Shown here: positions 1 to 10,706 of the stretch, one piece after another
Position numbering within the stretch: position 1 is the stretch's first letter
Layout of the letters: each line of letters begins with the position of its first letter
Origin: Septoria linicola
Taxonomy: Eukaryota; Ascomycota; Dothideomycetes; Mycosphaerellales; Mycosphaerellaceae
DNA: 64,000 nt
NCBI GenBank assembly: GCA_024114885.1
Contig: CP099421.1
Coordinates: forward strand, 1,674,001 to 1,738,000
Reading direction: 5' to 3'
Position numbers and translations under genes: made by a program
The notes under the pieces: generated by a model
Told to the model about the DNA's origin: nothing
Database searches by the model: none
What the model saw: only the letters and a program-made list of their open reading frames with translations

Positions 1-1359
1 AGCACTGTTCTTCGCAAAAATATGTTTCTCAGATATTGGTATGGTCGCAGCAGGCCCGGAAAGTTGATTTCGACCGAGCCAAGTTTCAAGTTATCAGCGG
101 CCTGCCTTGCTCATCGTTCCAAGACACCCGCTGCTTGCTCAACGGGTTGTGGCCACAAAGAGTGCCGGACCTCGTACTTCAAATAATGTGAGCTGGTCGG
201 GGAGGAAGAAAGGGATTCGAGCAAGACCAATCCCGTCTCCACGCCTCGCCATTTTCCCCGTTTGTATTGGTGTTCTGCGCTTCCAACGGCGCATCAGACA
301 CGTTCACGTTGTGATCGGAGGCCATGCAAGTCCGATCTGTGATGGAGCAGATACTCGTCGTGTTTGTGCTGAGGAGACACTGTAGCAAGATCTCGAGGAA
401 CACACATTGCTTCTGGAACCCGTCACGTATGTGCTGACCCCTGCATACAGAAGCCGACCAGGGCGAAGTGAATTCGTGTGTCAGCGAATGACCGTGGCGC
501 TGTCACTAAAACTGATGTCATGTTCGTGTTCTGCTCGATGAGCCCAGCGCCCGCCTGCATGTGCATTAGGTTCTAGCCTACTAACGTAGTTTTGGAGAGC
601 TGCAGCCAACGAGCCGGACTCAAGGCCATTGGCATGCATATTTGGCTAAAGAACACACAGAACAGAATTGCACGAGCGAGAGAGCAGCAGAAAATTGATG
701 ACCCAGGATCAACTTCCAGATTAATGTCACGAGCCGAGGAGGCAGTGAGAACCATCTAGTTCTATCAGCTCCGGATAATTCACCGTTGACGTAGGCCTCC
801 TGCGAAGCGAGCCCAGGCCAGAAATCACTCCCGGTTCTGCTCCTGTATACATTCGTCTCGTCCTCTTCACCGGAACACCTCAGCTCAGCCGTTGCTGCGA
901 AAGTGCTTCAGTCTCTTTTTGAGCAGCGAGCGATATCGACAGCGCACCATTTTAATCTACGACGAAGAGAATCCGAGCCCAACGCGCGCCCAAAAGCACG
1001 ATTGAACAGGCCGACCCTGGAAAGATTGGCGAACGTCAGGCATCAAGCGTCCAGCGGCAGGCCCACTCGACTACAACCAAAAGCCTCGTTCTCTTTGCAG
1101 CGCAGACCTTGCTACAAGTCGGAAAAAGAGGCAGTTTGCTGGCTGCTGAGTTGGCCGCAACAGAGCGAGAGCCAGCGCTGCCGACCGCGGTGCAGTTAGT
1201 GTTGTAAGAAATGACCCCCTCGTGCAGTGTTGGACGCAAGTGTTTGCCGTGGTGGTGGTGGTGCAGGCTGATGTCTCCGACTACTGCTGCTGCTACTACC
1301 ACGTTACACAGCGTCGCTATCGCTTGGGCTCGCAGGAAGATCATGCGCTGACGATCAAA
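1..1359. other. Upstream non-coding stretch
   Basis: Only short overlapping open frames with no recognisable domain are seen on either strand. The last few hundred bases before 1360 are probably the promoter and 5' leader of the following plus-strand gene. That gene's frame is open upstream to 1222, but the extra residues are low-quality (Val/Tyr/Cys runs). Confidence 0.5.
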
Positions 1360-4300
1360 ATGGAACAGAGCAGAACATCCGCCTACACTGGCGGGCTCGT
1401 CCCCAGCCTTTCGAGGAGCAACAGCACTACCACCAACAATCTTAAGCGACCGCGACCTGGCTCGCTTTCCATCCAAGTCCCGCGAGTCAAGCCCATCGCT
1501 CAACTCACCATGTCCTACAACCACCGTCCGCTGTCGCCTGGTGGCAGACGCCTGACCAATCCTGCCAGGGCTTCCGACAACACCTTGACCAGCGACGGCT
1601 ACTACTCGCAGCGACACAATACGTACGCTTCGCCTCGAAGCAGCACTGGTGTCATACCTATCTCTACCCAGACCTTCATCAACGTCCCGCAGGCACAACC
1701 GGCACCTGCAGCTCGTCTCCATGTCGATTCCTACTCCGGCAGGCCTCGCCGATCCTCACATGCCGATCAGACACGAGGCACCACCGCTTCCTCGAGCACC
1801 ACCGCTTTGCCCTCGCGCACACGACCGAACATCATTCAGCAAGAAGTCACTCGCCCAGCAAGTCCAACGAAAATAACTCCACGTGACATCTACGTCACGC
1901 CAGCGTCTTCGCAAGAACCGCGGGTGTCCACGACGACGCACAAGAAGCTCTATAGTGTGGACGGAGACGGCAGCACCAAGCTGGTTGCCGACGTGAACAT
2001 CCCTGCCAGTGGTGACAGACATCACAGACGAAGGGACAGTGTCGAAAGAGGTGGCTACAGAACCACTGGTGTTGAGCGGGAGCGAGAGAGAGGACGCCGA
2101 GGAGCAACGTACCATACCAACGGCAGCCACAACCGCCCTCGAGACCAGAGCATTGACGACGAGGATGCCTATTCGTACACTGACCCTGCCAGCATGTACC
2201 GCGATACAGAGCCAAGGTGGAGAGAAGTGCAGCGACCCAGACGTGGCAGTGTGGACCGCGGAGGTGCTACAAGTCGCGAGCGGCCAGTCAGTCTAATCGA
2301 TCCATCGTTCGGGCAACGGCAACCTGCCAAGGAAGCTGGTGGGCCACCACCAAGTACCCGCGGATGGGATAAGATAAACGAGAACCTGGGCCGTACGACC
2401 AGCGTTAGAGACGCACCTCGACCAGTTGCGCAATCGCCAACCCGGGGACGGCATGCAGGCTATGCAGATTATGGAGATCCGGCTGACGCAATCTACGCTG
2501 CGCCCAGAAACAGCTCCACCGAAGGACGCCGGACAACTATCCACAACTACGACTCCAACTATGACTATACGAGAGAGCCAAGGACTACTACGCGGCGACA
2601 CAGCGTGACCCGTCGACCGGACGAAAGTGTCGAACGGCGTGGATTCGGCATTAATCCAAACTTGCGAGACGACAGTCAAACAAGATACGGTCGACCCACC
2701 GGCCGAGGTAGCGACGAGAATTTTGAACGTACCGTATACCGAGATTCGGGCCATGGAGAACCTGTTCGAAGAGACACTGCTTCACAGCCATATACAGCCC
2801 ATCACCATGACACGGCAAGGCTGGATCAGGAGAAACGTGATCGAGATTATGCTCTGCGACTACAGGCAGAGGATCACGACAGGCAAAGGGAGCGAGAAGT
2901 TAGAGAACCTGCACCCAAGCTACCTTCCCGTCGTGATGATGACCGCGGCTATGATCGGGACTATGAGCGACCCAGAGAGCGGGAACATGATCGCCTCACG
3001 GAGCGTGAAAGGGAACGCGAGCGATACATGCAGCCTCCTTCCGAGCGCAAAGACGATCGTAAGGACGATCGTAGAGATGAACGGAAGGAGGACCGCGAAC
3101 GACACCATACCAGACGCGACACTACTGACCGTGAGCGAGAATATGGTCGTAAGAAGGACAAAGACGATAGCCCGCGGCAAAGCGGTGATACAGTCTCGAA
3201 GCCAAGCTTGTCTCAGGCAGCCACTGGCGGTCTAGCTGGCGCTGCTGCGGCTTTTGGCCTGACGGGCCTGTTGAACAAGGTCTCGACCGATAAGCGAGAC
3301 AAGGACAAGGACCGGGATGAATCAAGGGATCGTGGCGAAAGAGAGCGGGATCGCAGTCGAGACCGGAGAGCCGATCGTGACAGGCCAGAGAGAGGAGATC
3401 GAGAACGAGACCGCGATCGTCCTCGAGAACGGCCGGATCGTTTCGAAGACGAGCGTGAACGTCACCGCGATGAGCGGGAGAGGAAAGAACCTGCAAGAGC
3501 CGCGAGCGATGAGGAGCCGTATGGCCGTGAACGCGAACGTGAACGAGATCGAACACATCGAGACACAGATCGTGGTCTTGGATTCGCCTTTGAAGCTCCT
3601 CCGGAGCCTTCCCGAACTGCTCCGCCACCAAGCAGCGACCGACAACAGGGCCCATACCCACCACCTGACAGAGCGCCCACGGAACGCGGCCAAGACAAAC
3701 CTGCCGAACGACAAACTGAGCGGCCTCAGGATCGTCTTGCTCCTGTGCCTCCTCCAGAACGACCGTCCAGCCGACAAGGTGAGCGCAGCCACGGACGACC
3801 CGATGCAGATCGCACGCGAGACTCGGATTCCGATAGCAAGAATGGCCGTCCAGACAAAACAGCGTCTGCCGTGTCTGCTGAAGAAGACTATCGCCGCCGC
3901 ATGGAACAAGTGCAAAGAGAGCTGGGCGTCGCCTCAAATGCACAGCGTCCTGAAGAATTGGATCCTGATCGAGAACGTCGTCGAAGAGAGCGTGAGCAGC
4001 GACAGCGAGACCGTGAAATGCGCAATGGGAGTGTCAGCGCTGGCTATCCTGACTCCAGCTCTGGTAGTACTGCGGCAGCACCAGCTGGTCCAACACGTCG
4101 CAGCTTCGAGCGGGACGACGTGTCCAACGTGACAGGCATGACTGGAACCTCGGCACATGACTCCGTGTTGCCAGAACTTCACAGGAAACCAAGCATCTTG
4201 GACCGGCCTATGACAGATGAGCCCTATCAAATAATCGACAACTCTCAAAGCGATAGGCGCGAGAACCGGGTGCGCATTGTTGACCCGCCGACCGAAGCCG

Positions 4301-5307
4301 AGGATAGAAGACCCAAGGGCATCCTCAAGAAGCCGACAGAGAAGTTTCCCGAAGACAACAATGCCATCCGAGAGGGCGTGGCTCCGCTCAAAGATGTAAG
4401 TCCAAAAGAAGCAGCAAGGTGTTTAGAGCCCACTGACCACGAATGTGCACAGGCTACCAAAAAGGGTATCCCGCCTGGTGCGAGATGGACCAAGATCGAT
4501 CGCCGTTTGGTGAACCCCGAGGCACTTGAGGCTTCACAAGAACGGTTTGAGGAACGTCTTGACTGTGTCATCGTATTGCGCGTCTTGACCAAGGAGGAGA
4601 TTCAGAAACTCGCAGATAAAACGCGAGACATTAGAGGTAAACGCCGCCACTCTCATTACACCAACCCCAGAACTTCAACTCCCACATACGGAACCAGTCC
4701 AGAAGACCGATCCTTTTTGGACGGGACACATGGAACTGATTACGCCCAAAAGGCAGCAAGTGGATCAATGACTCCACCGCATCTGGAGCACTTGTACCAG
4801 CAGCTCGCACTGAACCCGCCACCGCTGGTTGACTTCATTGACATCAGCGCGCATCCAAGCCTAGAAGAGGCACGTGCAGATCGAGAAGGGCGAAGGGTAC
4901 CAGGCAGACGCCGAGGGCATACTACAGATGAGGGATGAAGCTATGGAAGTAATGACGAATATCAACAATAACATTCACTGACGCGAGACACCCCTTGTGC
5001 AGATAAACGGTACGAAGAAGAACGTTCGGAGAGAAAGGCCGTCGCTCGAAAGAGCAACCGTAACCGTGACCGCCACGAACGAGACGAGTATGAGTACAGC
5101 GATAGCGAAGATGAATTCAAGGAGAAGGCTCCCAAAATGCTCGAAGCGCCATCAACCGCTGGGCCCTCTAGCGAGGCCGACTTTATTCGCGAGCATCAGC
5201 GACGACACGATCGTAACCGAGAAGTAGAGCCGAACTACAATATGTCGGGAGGACTGGGAGTCAGAGACGACGGTAGACGGAGAGAGGAGTCACGCTCGCG
5301 ATACTAG
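1360..5307 (+). CDS. Large Arg/Glu/Asp-rich protein with conserved C-terminal block (DUF8035-like); 3' end unresolved
   Basis: A protein of over 1,100 residues. The first ~300 residues are Ser/Pro/Arg-rich. They are followed by about 600 residues of mixed-charge RE/RD/ER dipeptide runs. A compact block then starts near GIPPGARWTKIDRRLVNPEA, which resembles the conserved region of fungal DUF8035-type proteins; that name is from memory. Function is unknown, and the mixed-charge run resembles splicing-speckle or nuclear proteins. I chose the ATG at 1360; the ATG at 1510 (MSYNHRPLSPG) is a good alternative. A 57-nt intron at 4396-4452 (GTAAGT donor, CACTGAC branch, CACAG acceptor) is a multiple of three, so the frame reads through it. 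After about 4870 the frame becomes uncertain. Protein-like sequence lies in another frame at 4873-4948 (EKGEGYQADAEGILQMRDEA). It returns to the original frame at 5002-5307 (KRYEEERSERKAVARK), past a TGA at 4936. I could not join these with canonical splice sites. Confidence 0.6.
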
Positions 5308-6282
5308 GTGGACTTGGTGTCTAGGAGGATACGAATCTGGGCACCTGCCGAATGGTTTAGAAGTCAGGCTGCAGCGTCACTGACAGGCATGGACATGGGT
5401 GTGAAGCATTTTCGAAGCGAAGCAAGCAGGCAGCATTACGGTCATGGACAGATACCCAAGATACCCCGATCATTTACAGCATTGTACATCTGTCATACAA
5501 TTCTCAGCCACGTAAAGGTATTTCATAGGACAACACGGGTCAGCTGACGTCAAAGACATGCAGGTAGCCGACCCTTGACAGCCCGATAGAAGGAATCTGA
5601 TCATGAAAGCCCAACCAGTCTACTTTAAACTCTGCATATGCATGCACAACCCTGCAGAATCCTCATTGGTGGCTTTTGACGATTGACAGCTCATCGCAGA
5701 CTACAGGCAAAGCATGATGCCCCACGAAGCTGTCAGCAGCTCCTCGTAGCCCGAGTATAGCCACTCAAGGCATCTAAATCATCACAAGGGATCACAGGCC
5801 TACCTTGCATCGGAGCTCACCGACGGTGCTTCGTTTGCTGATATGTGACAGCAGCGCCGGAACGTGGTCGTTCACTATCGCTATGGCTCGATTATGCTGG
5901 GAAGTGCAGCATCGGGAGGCGGTAGGGACCACGGTCAGTCAAGGGCTGAGACGAACATTCATCGGTGCCATCTGTGAATTAACTGACGCATTTGGATGCA
6001 CAGAATCTTTGCCAAAAATCTTGCCGTTGCGGCTTTTGTTGAATAGCTGCACGCGGTAGAAGTAGGTCCATGATGTTCTACACTCATGAGGTTCAAAGCT
6101 AATGATCATTTGGCTAGGGAGGCAGCACAGCCAAGATTTGAGGACATGCCTTGGCAGCGCCATATATATATTTTTACCTCATAACGAGAAAGTGATGTAC
6201 AATCATTTGGTGCATGCTGCGACAGACATTCAACAAGCATCAGATACAACCAATTATCCGGAGGTCACATTGCACCTACACC
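5308..6282. other. Intergenic, no gene seen
   Basis: Only short open frames without domain character occur here. Nothing in this stretch could be supported as a gene or RNA. Confidence 0.5.
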
Positions 6283-6744
6283 ATGGCTGAACATTGAAGA
6301 AGCCAGTCGCGAAATGCCAGGGCGACCACAACCGACGACCATCAATCTGATCGCCTTGAAATTTGCTTGGTTTGTCGAGACCCAGATGAGCCCACAGAAA
6401 GAACGTGCCCGAAGCCATGCACTCATGCCTGCTGCTCTTCGTGTAGAGAAGAGCTTGTGAAAAGAGGAAGGAATACTTGCCCCTTCTGCCAGAAAGGATG
6501 GTTCGTCCGTACACACTTCGTCAAGCGGAAGAGGCTCCAACCACGGCGGATGCCAACCGACAATGGCGAGGAGAATCTACGAGTCTCGCAGCAGATGGTC
6601 GTGCTGTTGACGATTGCAATGATCACTACAGTGTTGTGTGCTTTCATCTTTGGCTCCCTCGAGGAACCCGCTGGTGCAGATTCTCTTATGCCTGGCCATG
6701 GCGAGCATTCCTTGGGTCGTTTATGGAGTCAGGTGGTCTGGTAA
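6283..6744 (+). pseudogene. RING-finger single-pass membrane protein with in-frame TGA at codon 5
   Basis: The frame from 6283 reads MAEH, then TGA at 6295-6297. It then continues open to 6744 with a clean C3HC4 RING finger: CLVC, then CTHACCSSC supplying C-x-H-x2-C-x2-C, then CPFC. A hydrophobic segment (VVLLTIAMITTVLCAFIFG) follows. Such proteins are usually membrane-anchored E3 ubiquitin ligases; the substrate is unknown. No ATG lies in frame between the TGA and the RING, so translation of the RING needs an alternative start, readthrough, an unrecognised intron or a corrected base. A CGA-to-TGA change (Arg to stop) would be the simplest lesion. If the base is a sequencing error, the intact protein would be about 153 residues. 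The RING itself is convincing; whether the gene is expressed is not known. Confidence 0.5.
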
Positions 6745-7486
6745 AGTGAAGAAACGATACGGAAAGCAGCGTAAAGTCAGGGTACACCAATAGAGCAATG
6801 AGCGTGGCAGGGCAGATGGTTCTGGTTAGGTGGACCTTATTCATTTGAGTTTGCTCTGCTTATGATGGAGCGTACAGGACGGCACTCCTTGCACGTCTCG
6901 CAAGCTCCAGGATTGAGCCAAGGGGAGAGGCAGTATTCGATAAAGGCAGTCTGCTCAATTACCAAAGCGCCGACCGCAATCTGGCAACTTGACTTGTACT
7001 CGTATCATACGGCGTAGCTGGCCCCATCGGATTGCATCGTCTCCACAGCCTGCTTGCGCAACTGGACAAGCGCTGCCACAGGATTACTAGGGCATGCCAA
7101 GATGACAAATGGTCCCGCATCCGCATACTCATGTGCTCATCATGGACGCAGAGGAGTAGCCTAGCGGCTTGTGATGAGGATGGCCTCCAGCCAGCCACTC
7201 GTGAGGTACTTCAAAGCTGGAGGCCACGGCGTAATTAGGAGAAGATTAGTACTGTGCTGCGCCAGACACATTTATATCTGCGTGATGCACTCCCATTCAT
7301 CAAGAACGCCCTCCGACTGGCAATGCGAGATCGCCGCCCGCTGCCACATATTGGGCTTTCACTCGTGAAAATAGCGCTCTGCAAGGCCCTCCTGCAGCTG
7401 CTCATAGGCATAGCCATATATGAAGTGGTGGGGGTGTCCACAGACCATTTCGCTACGCTGACGATATTGGTGTGCTCTCTGCATCG
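6745..7486. other. Intergenic, no gene seen
   Basis: Short open frames on both strands lack domain features. This is the shared 3' flank of the RING and NTF2-like genes. Confidence 0.5.
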
Positions 7487-8038
7487 TCAAGATCGTTCCA
7501 ATGGTCTACGATGAGCATCTTCACCACTGCGAGCTTGGGTATCTGGGCTGTCCCCATCAATGGTATGATCAAGAGTCTTTGGTGCTGTCTTGATCCTCTG
7601 ATCATTAGCCTCGTCCATGGGTGATGGGACCTCGAAGGGCAATGGCAATGGCGCGACACCTTGGAAGCCCTGATGGTGACAACATATCCGAACGCCAGAC
7701 TCATTGCGTTTCCAGAAGAAAACGTTCAGGGCTTCGCGCTCACAGCCCTCTGGCCAGCCTGTGTGTCTCATCATGATCCACGACTTGGCCCTTCCGAGTT
7801 TCTCATGAACTTCGACACTGCAGTCTAGGACTTCAATGTGCCACTTGGGATACGCTGCTCGCACGCTGGCCAGATAGTCACGGTACTCGTATAGATTCGA
7901 GCACTGCTGTGTATCAACCATGTTGAGCTTGAAGTCTTTTGCCATGTGCTTCCAGAATCTCGCGTTGTCGTGATCGCCTGAATTTGCACTAGGGCTACTT
8001 AGTAGAAGATCATACCATTCAATTGCGTTACTACTACC
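7487..8038 (-). CDS. SnoaL/NTF2-like small protein, 5' exon not found
   Basis: The minus frame is open from 8038 to the stop at 7487. It encodes an N-terminal helix segment AIEWYDLLLSSPSANSGDHD, then FWKHMAKDF, then alternating strands with WHIEVLDCSVEV and AKSWIMMRHTG. This layout fits the NTF2-like/SnoaL fold found in small fungal proteins, but no catalytic residue can be assigned. The in-frame ATG at 7945 would start inside the fold, so I extended upstream to the TAG at 8039-8041. A 5' exon supplying the initiator is expected but I could not place it. The last ~60 residues are polar and probably disordered. The protein is recognised only by fold-like pattern. Confidence 0.4.
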   Translation of the reverse strand, partial: GSSNAIEWYDLLLSSPSANSGDHDNARFWKHMAKDFKLNMVDTQQCSNLYEYRDYLASVRAAYPKWHIEVLDCSVEVHEKLGRAKSWIMMRHTGWPEGCEREALNVFFWKRNESGVRICCHHQGFQGVAPLPLPFEVPSPMDEANDQRIKTAPKTLDHTIDGDSPDTQARSGEDAHRRPLERS

Positions 8039-9086
8039 CTACCAGGCTGTGAAGAAGTGACACATTTCAATCAGGAACTTTTCCGTTTCCTGCCTCGCTT
8101 TTTTGATTGATCTACGTGGCGTCTCCGTTGAGTCGGCTGGCGGTGCTCCACCTTGTGCATCAGAGGCCTCAGCCATTGCATTGCTTGAAATTCATACGTC
8201 AAGACGGCCATGTAAGGGCTAGTGGTGCAACCCGCCACTGTGCAAGATGGTGTCATCCAAAAGGACAGACAGCGCAAATACAGCAGTGGGCTGGAGTCCA
8301 CCGTCTGACTTTCTTCTAAGGTCAATTAAAGTCCAGGGACATCCATGATGATGTGAGTGAACTTTGTGTCTGTCCCGGGGCTTCACCACACCGTCTACCA
8401 CGCTCAATGTGCGAACGGCACACGATAGTGGCCGCTTTTCGGGAGTCCTTCCACTCACGCGACACGAGAGGCCAAGGAAAAGCACGGTGGTATCTGCAGC
8501 AGTTGCGCCGCGATCGTGCCTGGTGTCGGACTGCTGTTTGTCTTTGGGTGAGAGGATGTCCAAAGAAAACGATAGATCTGTCGTGAAACATCAACGGGGG
8601 GACTGAACAAGAGCTCGGCAGGCGCGGGAAGGAGCGTGACTTGGCGCCGCAAGAGAAGTGGATTTCTGCAACGACAATCAGGTACGCGACCGCAATCTCA
8701 TGCGCCTCGCCAGGAAGATGGTTTGTCGCAGAGAGAGTGCGAAAACGCGCTGCATCAGGACGGACAACTGCACCAGCATCGGCACGGCCTGCTCGACGCA
8801 GTCCGTGTGATGGAAATGTCTGGCTCCCGATGTCGTTTCCATCCCAACTGGGCATTCTCCAGCTGTGTGGCACGCAGGCTATTCAAAGATTCTCTAGTAT
8901 GTCGAGAAGGTACGACAAGGGTCTTGTCACCGCGCATGGAGATGGAGCCAGTCCATTGTGCGGACACTGTGCTGGGAGCTGGTGCCCGTAACTCTTCGCC
9001 GCTGCCTTCACTTGTCTTCTTTCCTTCCTTCAGTTTCTTCGCTTTCCTCATCAACTAAGCAGCAGACATCCATACAGTCCTTCGCC
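8039..9086. other. Intergenic region with unconvincing open frames
   Basis: Overlapping open frames occur on both strands, the longest on the minus strand at 8322-8873. None has a domain, signal peptide or repeat that would support a gene. It probably holds the promoter of the secreted-protein gene that starts at 9087. Confidence 0.4.
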
Positions 9087-10205
9087 ATGCTTACAAGCAC
9101 GATCCTCGCCGGCTTGCTGGCTATCACCGCCAGCGCAGCCCCAAACAATGCTCAGAAGCGTTCGCTCTCGGTGTACAGTACAGTCGATCACATCACGAAA
9201 TACAAGCCATCCACGCTATGTACTGGCGGAGCACTCTCTACCAAGTCGAGAACAAAGGCAAAGACCATCACTTCGACCATCACCACCTGTACCGCACCAA
9301 CCACAGTGACCACGACTGTCACACCCGATGCCGTGACTGTGGGCTCGTGCGGCAATGCCACTGAGCTTGCAGACAGCAAGCTTCGCGCAAGACAGAATGC
9401 AGCATGCACTACCACAACCACCGTGTAAGTACACAAATTTGGTGGCTGCAATCAAGCTACACAGCTGACCTGCGCCAGATTGCCAAGCATCGCCACAGTG
9501 TTCACTGGAGAATACAACGGCACCGTTGCAAAGCGAACAGCCAGCCCGGTCGATCGAAGATCACCAGCCCTCCTCCCAGGTCTTGTACACCGTTTGGGAC
9601 AGAGTGCCCTCGTTGACCAAAAGCCCTTTGAGGTGGACTGCTTCCACAAGATCACGACATATGTCTACGTAACGACGACCGTCGCCGAGCAAGCCATTAC
9701 GGAGACCGTGACGGCTGCGACGCCAACCACATGTCTTCCACAGCAACCAGGCAAGGCACTGTTGGTCACGGGTCCTGCCTCAATCTCGACCACGTTGACT
9801 GCACCGCCACTTGACGATGCCATCCCTGCAGGAGGCGTGTGCACAGTCACAGAGAGTGCATCGTCTACCACTACACAGCATCTGAAATGTGCACCCACAA
9901 ACCTCATCTCGGAGGTCGGCGGCAAGGGCATTGGCCAGACGCAAGGCAACGAATCCAACACGAGAGGTCTAGCCCCGGGCAGTGACCCAAGCGCATGCTG
10001 CCAACTATGCGTTGATACTGAAGGTTGTGCAGCAAGCGAGGATGACCCTAAGGCGGGCAACTGCTTCTTGTGGTACACTGAGCCAATGTGCGGTCTCGGC
10101 TTCAAGTACTCGGACAACAACCAGAACATCGCGCCAGGAGCGGGTTTCCTGGTTCAGACAGGATGTGGTTACATTGAGGCTACTGAAGCCCCAATCTTCG
10201 AGTGA
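9087..10205 (+). CDS. Secreted protein with PAN/Apple-like Cys region
   Basis: Two exons, 9087-9424 and 9479-10205, are joined by a 54-nt intron (GTAAGT donor, GCTGAC branch, GCCAG acceptor, phase 2), giving about 354 residues. The product starts with a clear signal peptide (MLTSTILAGLLAITASAA). Thr/Val-rich stretches such as TTVTTTVTP follow, typical of fungal wall-associated proteins. The C-terminal part has DPSACCQLCVDTEGC and NCFLWYTEPMC, a spacing like PAN/Apple or WSC-type carbohydrate- or protein-binding modules. Dibasic KR sites (AQKRS, VAKRT) could be Kex2 cleavage points. The start at 9087 is chosen because it begins the signal peptide; the longer frame from 8958 would bury it. The substrate is unknown, and no catalytic domain is visible. 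Confidence 0.75.
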
Positions 10206-10706
10206 ACGCGAATGATCACTGTGCTATCGCAACCGGGACTATAATTTCAAGCGGCGGATCCCTGAGCAGACATGCCGTACAGAGATAGACGAATAGAGAG
10301 GTCCATAGTAGCGGAGCTGTTCCGGTTAGAGAGAACATGAAACAGGGAACACAATAATGATGCAAAAGAGGAGCACGCATGCCAAGGACATGCAACCTGG
10401 ATAGTACCAGCCACGAGCAAGGGAGCTGAATGCCACTGCTCGCAGCGCCATCCGTCTGAACCCTTCTTGCGATCCAGCAAAATCTTGGTCAGAGCAGTTT
10501 ACTGTGACGCCACGTTGTGTCGAGTCTCCAGCCGCTTCTCTTTGGTGAATTCTCTAGAGACTTATTGAGACCTTTTGTGTGTCTAGATCTCTATCGTATA
10601 TCTTCAGTTCGTGCACTCTGGACGCTTTGCCTTGCAGCGTCAACTACAGTAATCTCGAAAACATCGCCGTCGATTTACCGGTCGGTAGAATAGCGTGAAG
10701 TCAATC
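10206..10706. other. Intergenic, promoter of DUF1989 gene
   Basis: No gene seen. The pyrimidine-rich stretch at about 10530-10620 precedes the start at 10707 and may be part of the core promoter and leader. Confidence 0.4.

Noticed and set aside
1036..1722. Minus-strand open frame of 228 codons
   Set aside because: Overlaps the start of the plus-strand gene; low-complexity His/Val/Arg content and no domain.
3122..3943. Minus-strand open frame of 273 codons
   Set aside because: Antisense shadow of the repetitive RE/RD coding region, where repeated codons keep several frames open.
8322..8873. Minus-strand open frame of 183 codons
   Set aside because: Overlaps several other frames on both strands and shows no domain features.
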